DNA from: Agroathelia rolfsii
Lineage: Eukaryota; Basidiomycota; Agaricomycetes; Amylocorticiales; Amylocorticiaceae
NCBI GenBank assembly: GCA_018343915.1
Contig: JABRWF010000005.1
Location: forward strand, 3,755,001-3,819,000
Direction of reading: 5' to 3'
DNA length: 64,000 nt
Shown: piece by piece, positions 1 through 10,941 of the stretch
Numbering within the stretch: the stretch's first letter is position 1
Layout of the letters: each line of letters opens with the position of its first letter
Program-made: the position numbers and the translations under genes
The notes under the pieces: model-generated
The model's database searches: none
What the model saw: the letters and a program-made list of their open reading frames with translations, nothing else
What the model was told of the DNA's origin: nothing

Positions 1-383
1 GTGCCCAAGCGGCGTCTGACACGGGCCCAGCGGACCTTGAGTTGTAAGCCACCGACACGGGTCCTCTTCTGGAGGCCTGGTTGTTGCTGCTGCTGATTTT
101 GGGTTGTTGACTTTGCTTTGCTGCGAGTCGAGGGTGCCCTGGCTGTGGCAGGGAGAGGTAAGCCTGAAGCATTGTCGTCGGAAGGGACGAGTGTCGATCC
201 CCCGAACGAGCGGCCATTGCGGGAGGGTGCAGGCTTGCCGAGCTCGGACTGGTTCTGCTTCTCGAGGTCGCCGTGGCTGGAGTCTGAGGGCATATCGTCC
301 AGAGTGCGAGAGGCAGCAAGACTGCTTTTGCCAGTGGGAGGAACAGCAAAAGACGAGCGCCGTGTCCGTGACCTTGACCACAT
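1..383 (-). CDS. Unknown protein, N-terminal part only (runs off left edge)
   Basis: An open minus-strand frame begins at the ATG complementary to 381-383 and continues past base 1. An in-frame TGA lies upstream near 440, and this is the first ATG after it. The visible 127 residues are disordered and rich in Ser, Thr, Pro and Arg, with a five-glutamine run, and become very basic at the left edge (KVRWARVRRR). This looks like the cytosolic N-terminal tail of a larger protein, possibly just before a membrane segment, but no domain is visible and I do not recognise the family. Codon use is GC-rich and orderly, which favours this frame over the plus-strand frames over the same bases. Confidence 0.5.
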   Translation of the reverse strand, partial: MWSRSRTRRSSFAVPPTGKSSLAASRTLDDMPSDSSHGDLEKQNQSELGKPAPSRNGRSFGGSTLVPSDDNASGLPLPATARAPSTRSKAKSTTQNQQQQQPGLQKRTRVGGLQLKVRWARVRRRLG

Positions 384-1088
384 GTGAATGGCGCCGGAGA
401 TTGTAGTCGAGGCCCAGGTAAGAAGTTGAAGTTGTGAACGACGTCACTTCTGCCGTACCTGCCGCAAATGAAATATATATATATATACATGTACTCAGGC
501 ACAACATTGAACAGTAACAAGTTGTATATAATACTATACTATAAAATCTACAAAGACTATAAGGAATCCTTTGCCAGTAATAACAAAATAATAATTTACA
601 GCCTGGGATCTCATCTCATCCTGGACCAATTTTCAGCAGTCGCTGTCAGAACGGCCCCGGCCCGTGGCTGTGCCGCATCTAGGCCTTTTGATGACACATC
701 ACATGACTTAGGATATCTCCGGCTGTGTCAGCATGTGCACGGTTCGCTTGATTGCCGTAGCTCTGCCGCCGCCGCCGCCGCCCCGCAATGGCCATCCCTA
801 CATACCATATTATATGTTATCCTTGGCTCACAGTCGTTGGCTTGGGCATGCATTGCAAACATATTTAGCTGAGAAGGCATCTGTTTCCTTCACAAATACA
901 TCGCCAGACCATACTACCATAGAGCAATCTAGTCGCTTATGCACGGTTGCATGATCCAGCTTGGTGGCCAGAACGTGTTCGGAGAGTGTTGTGGTACCCG
1001 CCGTTGGATAGCCTATTGCGTTGCGACGAAATGAAGACCCTAGAACTTCCATCTTGCTAGCTTACATACCTTTTGCTTTTATCCAAGT
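384..1088. other. Intergenic region with AT microsatellite
   Basis: This is the divergent spacer between the left-edge minus gene and the NLR-like gene. It contains an (AT)n run at about 473-487 and a short GCC trinucleotide run near 767-781. Frames here are short and interrupted, and I see no gene. Confidence 0.5.
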
Positions 1089-4000
1089 ATGCAATCTACC
1101 AAAGACAACCGTGCCACTACTTCAATCTTTCATCGACTCCGCCCTAGCAAATCAAAACAACAGGGCTTTTCAATTGTATCAACAGTCTCACCCCCGACCG
1201 CTTCGGCGGCAGACGAGGACGCTAGGAGTGCAACGCAACTATCTCTGTCTACCGAGTCAAGCACGACCACTTCAAGAATTGGGCCACTAGCATGCGGTCC
1301 AAGTGAACAGAACAAACCCACCTTCTCTGATGTGCTACACCCATTAATCCCACCTGGGATCGCAAAGGCTATGGAAGACTCAAACAAGAGCTCTTTCATG
1401 GATAGAGTCAAGAAAGCGGGAGACTCCACTTGGTCTGTCTTTAAGCAAGTACTGAAAGCTACCAAGGCAGCATCCGGCTCATATCCTCCGCTACAATTGG
1501 CGGTGGAGGCCTTGCTCAAGATTCTGGATCAGCTCGAGGCTAGTAATGATCATAATCATGAACCACATTGATACTAACACTTCCGAATACTTCAGATCAT
1601 GGAGGATGCACAGGAAGATCTTTTCTTCGTTTCCCAAAAAATGGCAGCACTTGGTCTTGTCCTCAATCGCTACCATGACTCGGAAATGCCGGGAACAGTC
1701 AAGGATCGCATACAGGGAGTTGCAGAGTAGGTTTCAAATCCCATTTTACACTTTGACGAAATCACATTGACTTTGATCGTAATCATAATTGCAACAGCTG
1801 GATGGAAAAACTGACGATATCAATCGAAGCTCAGAAATCACGGCACTGGTCGCGCAGGTTCTTTGACGCTGCAAAAGATCGCGAGGAGGTGGCGAAGCTG
1901 TTACGTTCTTTTACTTCAGTCCTTGACTTGTACATGGTAAGCGCTCCTCATTGTATCACATTAGATATAATGTCTGACATTCCCCGAAGTTTGACGCGAG
2001 CGTTTCAAATGAAGGATCCTTGGATAGAATAGAAACGGTGTGTGGCCATCATCTCCTAGTCGTGGTGAAGCATGGGTGAAAAAAAAAATTAATTAATTTT
2101 TCTATTTCCTTTTCTCTAGAAACTCGATATTTTAAGTAGGCGCCCTGGTTTTGCTATCCTCATTTTCACAGTTAACAGAAAACCATCAGCCGACATCAAT
2201 GTCCTCGACAAACTAAGCCATGTGGCAGACGCCAGCTTCATGGCACAGGAGGGTGATATATGTCTCCAAGGCACCCGATACACCGTCATGACCGAAATAC
2301 TCGATTGGTGCAACAATACCTCAAGTCCGCGAGTGTACTGGCTCTGTGGCATGGCCGGTACGGGAAAGTCGGCTATCGCACGCACGCTCTGCAAAGAACT
2401 CGAAGGGCTCGGTTTGCTCGGTGGTAGCTTCTTCTGCTCAAGACGCGCATCTGCAGAAGAACAAGATATACAGCGCATCATACCCACTTTGGCGTGGCAG
2501 CTTTCTCGCTTGAATAGGGAGTACCTGCATAAGCTAGTGGGGTGTCTCAAGGAGAACTCGGACGTTGCACGAGCGACGATTGAGAGACAGCTAGAGGAGT
2601 TGATCATTACGCCTTGTCGCGACACATTCTTTCCAAAGCCGTTGGTACTTGTCATTGATGCTCTGGACGAAGGCGCAAGGGCCGACCAGGCGGCGCAGCT
2701 CCTCGAGGCCGTGTTGAAGCAAGAAGATTTGACCGGCATTCCTCTGAGATTCTTCATCACTAGCCATCCAGAGAGCCATATCCGAGACTGGTTTCGGTAT
2801 GATACAGCCGCATCATCGGAACATAGCACCTTTCATCTACACGACATCGAGGAAAACGTCGCAAGAGCCGATGTACGCCTCTATGTGTCATACCGCCTTG
2901 AGAAGATCCGGCGGAATCCCAAGCATCAGTTACCCGATAAATGGCCTGGGGTGTCCCAAATTGAAGACATCGTGTGCCGCGCCGATAGACTGTTCATCTA
3001 CGCCTTCACGGTCTGCAACTATATAGAACGTGACCCCCATCATCGGCTGGACAAGGTCACCGGCATCGCAGCATCAGCAACCGTCAACAATGAGCAGCCA
3101 TTGATAGAAAGGCTGGACGAGATGTACACGCTCATCATCGACGAGACGATGAAACCTAGCAAAGTCGACTCGGACATCATCTCCACAATTCGTCAATGCT
3201 TGACCGTCTTGGTCTTTGTGCGTAAAATATTCTCGCTTTCCGAGCTCGCGGCGTTCATGGGGACGGAAAAGAGGATGATACACACCGCCATGGATGAGCT
3301 TCACTCGCTGGTCCTCTTACCGTCGCCATCATCGCCTTCGGATGATGGGGAAGTTACCACACTCCACGCTTCGCTCGGCGACTACCTCAAGGACGAGCGG
3401 CGCTCGGGAAGGCATTGTATCACTGTCAACGAAGCGCACTCATTTCTCTTACGACGCTGCTTCGAAATCATGGAATCAAAGCTCCGTTTCAACATCGCCA
3501 AAGCTACCACATCCTTCTCGAGCAACGAAGAACAGGGACTAGTACTCCCTCAGCACTTGCTGTACGCTGCCAGTCGTTGGTCGGAGCATGTGGTGACAGA
3601 GGGCTTTCCAGAGCAATCCGCGGTAATCCTTCGTTGGATTCAGAAGACGCTGAGGCCTAAATTCCTTTTCTGGCTTGAGGTCATGAGCATCGCCGATTGC
3701 GTAGAACAGGTCCAAGATATGCTAGAGAATTTGTTGGTCTTTGTTAAGGTATGATGTGTTTATTTCATCCGATTTCATAAAAAAAAAAAGTTAAGACTAG
3801 TTGTAACTGGTGGATAGATAACGCCGGAACTGACTAAGTTCCTAAACGACGCTACCCATTTCATCCATCGCTCGGTGACGCCAATTAAAAAAAGCGTTCC
3901 ACACATCTACATATCTGCGCTTTCGTTCGCTTGGCAAGGATCGTTGGTCAGAGAGTGTCTCCACCTGAATGACGAGCGTATGGCGCGGATGGAGTACGTG

Positions 4001-6474
4001 GGAGTGGAAAAATCGAAACCATGGGATCTTTGTCTAGTCCATCCTAAACGAGCCGAGGTTTTATGTGTAGCAATCTCACCAGACGGCGCTCACATCGTCT
4101 CTGGGTCCGATGACCAGAAGATGCGCGTATGGGATATACAGACTGGCCAGCTTATTATGGAGTTATCAAATCAAGATACAAATTCGACATCTGTCGCGTA
4201 CTCGCCTGACGGTGCTTGCATTGCCTCGGGGTCAGATCGCGGAACGGTGAACGTGTGGGATGCAAGGACCGGGCAGCCCATGCCTCCTGTGTGGTGGAAA
4301 CACCGCGATACCAACCCGGTCGTATCTGTGGCATTCTCGCATGATGGGAATCGCGTTGTCTCTGCGTCTAACAATATAATTTATGTGTGGGATGCGAAGA
4401 CCGCTGGTGGTCAACCCATCACGGAGATATTGCAAGAACGCACCGCCGATCTCCTTACTTCTGTAGCGTTTTCGCCCGACGGCACTCTCGTTGTTTCCGG
4501 ATCAGAGGACGGGATGGTGCGTTTGTGGGATTCCAGGACCGGCCAACCCTTCATGACCCCGTCGGAGCCATTACATGTATACGCTACTCCGGTCAGATCT
4601 GTAACATTTTTACCTAATGGCACTTGGATCGTCACTGGATCGGACAATACGGCAGTGCATGTATGGAATGCTAGAACCGGTCAGCTCGTTATGCAGCCAT
4701 TGCAAGGACACTCCAATATTGTCACTTCGATAGCACTTTCGCAGGATGGTACTCGTACCATCTCTGGATCGCTGGACGGCACCGTGCGTGTGTGGAACAT
4801 CACGATTGATCAGCCTGCTATTCAGCCACTATTGCGAGGACACACCGATCTTGTCACTTCTGTAGCATTCTCACAGGATGGCACTCGTATCGTCTCGGGA
4901 TCGTATGACAACACGGTGCGTCTGTGGAGTGCAAGCGCCGGTCAACTTAAACCCGCTATGCAGCTATTACACAGACATGATGCACCTGTCACCTCCGTGG
5001 CATTCTCGCAGGACGGTACCCGCATTATCTCTGGATCGCGTGACAAAACAGTGTGTATATGGGACGCTGGAACCGGTCGGCTCGTCATGCAGCCATTGCA
5101 GGGGCACACTGGCTGGGTGAATTCGGTGGCATTTTCACCCGATGGCACCAGTATAGCGTCTGGATCAGACGACTTTACCGTTCGTGTATGGAACGCGAAG
5201 AACGGCCGACCCATCATGCAGCTTTCACGAGAACGCCATGAAACCGCTGCTGTCACTTCTGTGGCATTTACACCCGACGGCACCCGCATCGTCGGTGGGT
5301 TAGATGATGCCACCGTGCGTATATGGGATGTTAGGACTGGCCAGCCCGTCATGCAGCCACTGCACGGTCATACCGCTCTTGTTACCTCCGTAGCAGTCTC
5401 ACTGGACGGCACCCGCATCGTCTCTGGATCGCGGGACCACACGGTGTGTGTATGGGATGTAAATACGGGCCAATCTGTAACGTAATCGTTGTACGGACAT
5501 ATTGATGCGGTTACTTCTGTTAGCTTTTCATCGGATGGTACTCGGATTGTCTCTGGATCTCGCGATACAACGGTGTGCGTATGGGACGCTAATACTGGTC
5601 ATCTGATCACGGAGCTACTGCGAGGACACACCGATTGTGTTACTTCTGTCGCGATTTCACCAGACGGTACCTGTATCGTATCTGGATCATACGACTGTAC
5701 AGTACGCTTGTGGAATGCCACGACTACCCATGCACCTACACAGTCATTGTATAGACACACTCAGGATCGCATGCGCTCGATTGGCCCTATTGCCCATGTG
5801 ACCCCCATCACCTACTCTAGCCTTGGATCAAATGATGAGAAGTTATATTTATGGGATCTACAAGACGGAATGCCGGATGCGATAACATTGGAGGAAAGCA
5901 TTTTCCAGGAAATAGGTACTTTTGTCTGTCTTTTACCACCCAATTACCGTACTCATTCTAGACTAGCTGATAATAGAAGATATACTAGCATCCGTGACAC
6001 TGAGCCAGGTACGCTTTTTTTTTTAAGAACCCAAGGGCTGCTTCCATGTTTCGACGATACTATGTTTGTTAACCTTGATCTCTTTTCTCAGGCTATACTG
6101 CCTTGGATAACCGACAGAGCGATCTTCTCAGGACGCCAAATTGCACCTTATGGAGTAACGACGTGCCTCCAGATACATCGCTTTCGAAATTGCCTTTTCG
6201 ATTATCACAGCTTCCGCCGTTTGATCCAAAGCCTCTTCTCTCTGACTCTTATGATTTGTTTGCTCTTAACCCACAAAATGGCTGGATCATGGGTCCTAAT
6301 GATGAACTATTCATCTGGATTCCAGACGACTTGCGTTCTTCATTACATATGCCCAGAACTATTGGGATTATGTCGCAAACCCTAGTGTTTCTGGATCTTT
6401 CTAATTTTGCATGCGGAACGGAATGGACAGCTTGTGGATCTTCTTCGTCCGTCAAAGAACGCAAACCCACATAA
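1089..6474 (+). CDS. NACHT-WD40 NLR-like (HET-E/D type) protein, interrupted by an in-frame stop
   Basis: This is a STAND P-loop NTPase of the fungal NLR class, which sense non-self or internal damage and act in incompatibility or cell death. Exons read as 1089-1542, 1596-1726, 1798-1936, 1990-2037, 2120-3748, 3818-6008 and 6092-6474. An alpha-helical N-terminus of about 330 residues is followed by a NACHT domain with Walker A GMAGTGKS (near 2350-2373) and Walker B LVLVIDALDE (near 2650), a winged-helix and linker region, then 13 clear WD40 repeats (GTRIVSGS...VWDA units) and a degenerate fourteenth. The C-terminal tail (GWIMGPNDE, HGTEW-like) is typical of Agaricomycete NLRs. Two faults are visible. 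TAA at 5483-5485 interrupts repeat 11-12 in frame, giving about 1,355 instead of about 1,657 residues. The natural first intron (1543-1595) also leaves the frame off by one; a GT at 1503 would restore it. No HET or other known N-terminal effector domain is evident. It may be a recent pseudogene. Confidence 0.85.
4025..5880 (+). repeat. Array of 13-14 WD40-coding tandem repeats (about 129 bp each)
   Basis: The NLR-like gene carries consecutive units of about 43 codons, each with the core pattern VTSVAFSxDGTRIxSGSxDxTVxVWDAxTGQ. Neighbouring units are strongly similar at DNA level, for example the repeated text around cactggatcgcg and tctgtagcattctc. Such homogeneous arrays are known in the HET-D/E/R families, where repeat number and surface residues evolve quickly by recombination. 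Units from about 4690 to 5470 are the most alike. The last unit (about 5760-5880) is degenerate. Confidence 0.8.
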
Positions 6475-7114
6475 TCGCAAACTATCGTATAATTTCTTAC
6501 GCTGCTCCTAACCCCCTATTGAGAGGATTTATAGCAATGGATAGGCTTCATCCTAGTCGTGCAACTCACCTTCTCTTACTAGTATGGGACCTTAGGATGA
6601 AACTTAGATGTCACCCAATCTGTAGTTTTCTCTTATAAATTTCTCTGAACGTGTAACGTTACTATAATTTACCAATCTCATTCGCCCATTTGCTCATGTT
6701 TCTTGTCAACGCCAACGGCATATCTAGCACTAGCACTGCAGATTGGGAGCCTAAACATCCCACTGACCCTCTAGTATGTGTGATACGGAAAGCTGACAAT
6801 CGGAGCAGGTTGGACGAGAAATTGTGTGCTCAACCAGTGGAGGAGGTAAAGGATAGATAGGGAACGTCACCGTTTTCATCAGGGCGATTGGAGACCATTC
6901 TTCTGCCCTTAGAATTTTCTGGATGGATGATTCCTTAGATATGGTAAGACGAAATCCTCAGAGCAACTCTACTGCCAACAGGCAGGATATCTGTATGTAA
7001 ATGAGACGAGCCAACGTGTTTGCTATTTTACCTCAAATGCTACTTAGCATACCATTTTCGCCCATCCATCTGCCAAATACTCTATTCAATATATTAGGAC
7101 TACAACGGTCATAA
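6475..7114. other. Intergenic, convergent 3' ends
   Basis: Spacer between the 3' end of the NLR-like gene and the 3' end of the minus-strand uS7m gene. Reading frames are short and AT-rich, and I see no further gene. Confidence 0.5.
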
Positions 7115-7893
7115 TCACTTGGGTAATGTAATGTTGCCTCTGTGAACGGTGTATTGGCATTAGAACGAAATCTTGGTGAAGTAGTCGGCTCCAATGCATA
7201 CCTGTTAACCATTGCCAATGTATGCAGCTCTTCCTGGGATTTGAGGGTAGAACTTGTGCCCTGAATGATAGCCACCACCTCTCGTGCAAGTCTTTCCTCC
7301 AGGGTGTGCTCCGTCCCCTTCTCGACCTTTTTCAGCATCCACTGCACCGCGAGCCTTACACGCTGCTTCTCGCTCAACACTTGTGGTCGTGCAATGTTCT
7401 TTGCGCCACGGCGCTGGTATGTCACCTTGACGGCAGGCGCAAGACGGAAGACGGCCTCGCGCAGGACGGGCAGCGCAGGCGACTTGGTCATGGCGCGGAT
7501 GTACAACATCATGCGTGAGATCGTGCGCGACGCCTTGGCGCGGTGTCCATCCTTGGTGATGCTCCCGACAAAGTACGCCAGCAGCGGGTCTTCAGCAGGA
7601 GGGATGGACATCGGTCCCACCTGGTTTTTGCGTCGTGCAGAGAACGACGGGTTGGCGGAGTATGTCGATTGCGCCAGGGCGGAGACTTCGGACGAGGCCG
7701 AGCCTTTGCTCATGTCGGATAGGAAGGTGTGCATTTTGTCAGAGAGTGTATTAGGGTCTGCTGGTGCTGCTGCTGTCGCCGTCGAGGAGGAGGCTGAGGA
7801 TGCTTGCGCTTGCGCGCATGTCGTGGTACTAGAGAGTGAGCGGAAAGCAGTTGCCCTTGGTCGGCAGAGCGATGTTCTTAATGATGACAGCAT
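7115..7893 (-). CDS. RSM7: Mitochondrial small ribosomal subunit protein uS7m
   Basis: A protein of the mitochondrial ribosome small subunit that binds 16S-type rRNA in the head, near the decoding site. Two exons (minus): 7893-7202 and 7139-7115, with a 62-nt intron, giving 238 residues. The N-terminus (MLSSLRTSLCRPRATAFRSL) is rich in Arg and Ser without acidic residues, as in a mitochondrial presequence. The S7 domain follows, with the RTISRMMLYIR helix, the FRLAPAVKVTYQRRGAKN segment and the LAREVVAIIQG helix. Splicing at 7201/7140 replaces a long read-through with the short, family-typical ending MVNRGNITLPK, which strongly supports the intron. The gene is divergent from SYS1, with 226 bp between the starts. 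Confidence 0.92.
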
Positions 7894-8119
7894 TTCCCAG
7901 AGTTATTATGAAAGGGTGTAAGCTATGGAGCAGACGAAACTGTGCTTGCAAGTTAGTTACAGTTATACTGGCAATTGCAAGACGGGCGAAATGCAAAGTT
8001 GGGTCGAAATGCCTCCGCACACCGGAACCAAATGCATGTAACAGCACCTTCACATCATCCATTCAAGTCGCGGCATACATGTACATGCCCCCCGTAGAGT
8101 CTCTACCAGTGCAGCAGCA
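7894..8119. promoter_or_regulatory. Divergent promoter between RSM7 and SYS1
   Basis: The two start codons are 226 bp apart on opposite strands, so this spacer must hold both promoters and leaders. I see no clear TATA box in either direction, which fits housekeeping genes. Confidence 0.4.
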
Positions 8120-9030
8120 TGTCCAATAAACGCCATTCAACTTCATGGGATCCAGTCCTTCTGATAGCTCAGGTAGCAGATGACCGGCGTACATTGAGCA
8201 GAACCATATTCACTTTTCTGCATTGAAGATCGTCGCAATGCAGGCATTGCACTACGTGACCCTCTCCATCATCACCCCGCCTCTGCTCTCTTTCTTCGCA
8301 GAGCCAGGTTCTTTGGCATATGAGGGCGGTGCGGCCAACGTAGGTGTGTACCCAATCGCCACTTGATGAGCTATCCCCTCTCACCCTTCTCGTGAACAGG
8401 TATGATCATGGACTGGCGCGAAATGGCCGGCCGTCCGACCGTGCGCGGTATGCGCGGCGGCGACCGTTGGAACTCGTATGCAGGCGTATGGAGCGGCGGC
8501 AAGCAGTTTGGGCTTAGCTCGCTCGAGGATCACTGGGATGGCAGCATCGACCCCCTCCGGGGCTGGACGATCGCCGTTTGCTGGATGCTAGCGTCTGGTG
8601 CTGAGTGAGTGTTATACGTCATCCTCTGATCGATTGCAATACTGACATTCTCAACGTTCTTTTTCATATTTCCATCAAACTGGGATTTTATGGTTCCCAA
8701 CCATGTAGCGTATACTACCTTTACACCCTCATTCGCCGCCCACGTCTCATCCTCGACTTCGTCCTCACGCTCGCGTTCAACCATCTCGTACTGACGACGT
8801 ACTACTCCGCCTCGCTCCCCACCTCATTATTCTTCTGGGTTGTTTTGCTCTCCAGCTGTGCGGGCACGATTATCGTTGCCGAGCAGCTCTGCGTCAAGCG
8901 CGAGATGAACGAGGGCTTGGTGATTACGGCACCTCCAACTTCGTCTTCTTCTGCGCCGTCGGGATCTGGGATGGGAGGGGAAGGAGAGGATCTGGAAATG
9001 GGCAGGTTGATGGGAGATAGGAGGGATTGA
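8120..9030 (+). CDS. SYS1: Sys1-like Golgi integral membrane protein
   Basis: Sys1 is a four-span Golgi membrane protein that recruits Arl3 GTPase and supports late Golgi trafficking. Exons: 8120-8173, 8229-8343, 8400-8604 and 8709-9030, in frame throughout, 231 residues. The first exon encodes MSNKRHSTSWDPVLLIAQ; WDP(V)xLIAQIVxMQ is the family's N-terminal signature and decides this start. Further signatures are the second exon (ALHYVTLSIITPPLL), GMIMDWREMAGR, SLEDHWDGSIDPLRGWTI, and the final exon with YYLYTLIRRPRLILDF followed by two hydrophobic spans. The C-terminal tail of about 45 residues (Ser/Gly-rich, EGEDLEMGR) is longer than in yeast and looks disordered. Confidence 0.92.
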
Positions 9031-9429
9031 TGAGAAGGGCAGGGTGGCCTTGCCTTTTTCTTGTTTGCGGACTGTGCATTATACCCTTTTCTGGCAAGTC
9101 TTTTTCTACCTTGGGTTTATGACGCCTGGTAATAGTAACGACTCTGTGCAGCATATTATATCATTATATCTCATCATGCTATAGGACATTTTAGCCATGA
9201 TATTAATACTATCTTCCAGTTTTTTTTTTCCTCCGCCATTTTGTTTCATTCTGTAGCTTGAAACCCGTGTTTTGGATTAGAAGCATGAACATCGTATCAG
9301 TCAAAGTCTCATCAATAGTGTTCTAGGCAAGGCAAGCACAGAGAGACGCATCGTAAGTTGCCTTTCCCTCACGTCATCCATACAGCCCCAATCCGGTCGC
9401 TTGGGCATAATATGCTCGTTGAAAAAAAA

Positions 9430-10175
9430 ATCCTTTCTCAAGATAAAGACGCATTATTCGATATGCCTTCATGGCTGAAAACAAATTAGGTTCTCACCCA
9501 CGCCTCATCAGTGGCTCAAGTTCCGGAACACATTCAGAATCGTTTCGATAGTTCCGTGGATGGGTTGCTTGTCTCATATGCTCCTCAACAGACAATATTG
9601 ACACACAAGGTAGATATCGTTCTCTTGCCAATTTCATCGATGTCGTTTTTTTATTATCTCTGCGGCTCTGACGGGGCCTTGGGTGACGATTCACCCACGG
9701 CGGCTACGGTAGCATCATTGATACTTTTACCCAAGGCGTTCTTATGTAAATCTTCCATCCAAATCAATAGAAGGGCTCGACTAAGTACTCCCGTCCAGGA
9801 TTGGATGGGCCTCCGCTGACGACTAACCATCGAACGTCGCCTGCATGGTGTATTCCTTAGACATTGTCTTTGAAGTGACCGAAATTCGGTCTAACAAGTA
9901 TGGCTTGAAAACCATGTCCTGTCATGGAAGGGACCTGAAAAGAACTCTTAAAGCGTCAAGGAGGAGCTCGACGTCCTTTTTGGCTAGTTGACGGTTGAGG
10001 CAGGTCAGAGAAAAAAGGTGAATGCAAAACACATCCAGCAGGATTTAGTTGATGCGTAGGGCAAAGGAGGCTCTGCAACGACGGCATTAAACGAGCCCTT
10101 AAATAGGTTTGGGCTATAAGGATTTTTTCGTTGTTAGACAAAATTTATATCGTCAGTGGTTCTTTCTGCTTAAAG
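9430..10175 (+). pseudogene. Degenerate UDP-glycosyltransferase fragment
   Basis: This stretch aligns base by base with the 3' part (intron 5, exons 6-8 and downstream) of the full-length glycosyltransferase gene at 10942-13037. Matching pieces are 9489-9609 with exon 6 (VLTHAS.VAQVPEHIQNRF), 9690-9740 with exon 7 (FTHGGYGS in a shifted frame) and 9840-10119 with exon 8. It lacks exons 1-5, has frameshifts, and carries in-frame stops such as TGA near 9989 and TAG near 10059. The GTAAGT donor of intron 5 is lost, while the donor after exon 6 is still a canonical GT at 9610. Homology begins just after an A run at 9421-9429. Confidence 0.85.
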
Positions 10176-10941
10176 CTTGAAGTTTAATATTGTAAATACA
10201 TTCGAACATCAGTTGAAAGACTAATATGACCAGTGGTAATGAACCTATTCTAGACGGGGAGCTAGTCCGAAATATTCGCGTTGTAGAAATGCAAAAGCGC
10301 TCTTCAGGTTAATAAAAATCTCATCCGCTGGTTGCTGATGCCTACCGACCTCCTCCTCCATGGGGAAGAGTATGAAATCTACGTTACACAACTTGAAGGA
10401 TAAGATGTGATACTATAGAATATGATCAGAGGCAGAAAAGCTACCAGTCTCCGTTTCATTAGGAACTAAACATCTTACTTTGCACCCGAGTATTTCATTC
10501 GGACACCCGGCATCGTACACGTATGATGACGACTACCCACGGCACAGCCCGTGCGATGTATGCTATCTCAAAAACGGAACTTTTCATCTGCCGGAGTGCG
10601 TACACATACCGGCGATAACTTACAAGGTGTCACTCTGATCTTGTAATCCACCAGCAGAAAGAGATCGACGTGTTGCAAATTTTTCAGTATGTCCGCTTTC
10701 CGGTAGCTGCCTTCAGGAGCATCCCCATGCGTCACTGACTTGAATAGCAAGCCTCATAATGCCACATTTCGAGAAATGAGTTCCGGGTCGGGTCAGTCGG
10801 GTATGCCAATCATGTATTGATGTCATCTTCCAGTATTTATACCGACCACAGATAGCTATCAAAGTGCGGTGTACTGTCCACCTTCACACAACACTTTAGT
10901 ACTACACTGCTAGTGCTACAAGCTTTACGACTGCCAACTAA
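10176..10941. other. Intergenic, upstream of glycosyltransferase gene
   Basis: Separates the pseudogene from its full-length paralogue. Frames are short on both strands. A TATA-like element lies near the right end. No other gene was seen. Confidence 0.45.
10834..10841 (+). promoter_or_regulatory. TATA-like box (TATTTATA)
   Basis: TATTTATA lies 101 nt upstream of the glycosyltransferase ATG at 10942, a plausible distance for a fungal TATA element. The assignment rests on position and sequence only. Confidence 0.35.

Noticed and set aside
468..872. Plus-strand open frame of 134 codons
   Set aside because: It starts in an AT microsatellite, has biased low-complexity composition, no motif and no exon partner.
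2136..2171. A possible 36-nt intron within the NLR-like gene (GTAGGC to CACAG)
   Set aside because: It would keep frame, but 36 nt is shorter than any other intron seen here and the sequence reads through openly.
4025..5880. Regular repeats that could suggest a CRISPR or satellite array
   Set aside because: The units are about 129 bp, coding and in frame, and translate to WD40 repeats.
7222..7921. Plus-strand frames opposite the uS7m gene
   Set aside because: Antisense shadows. The minus strand has the conserved ribosomal protein and its intron.
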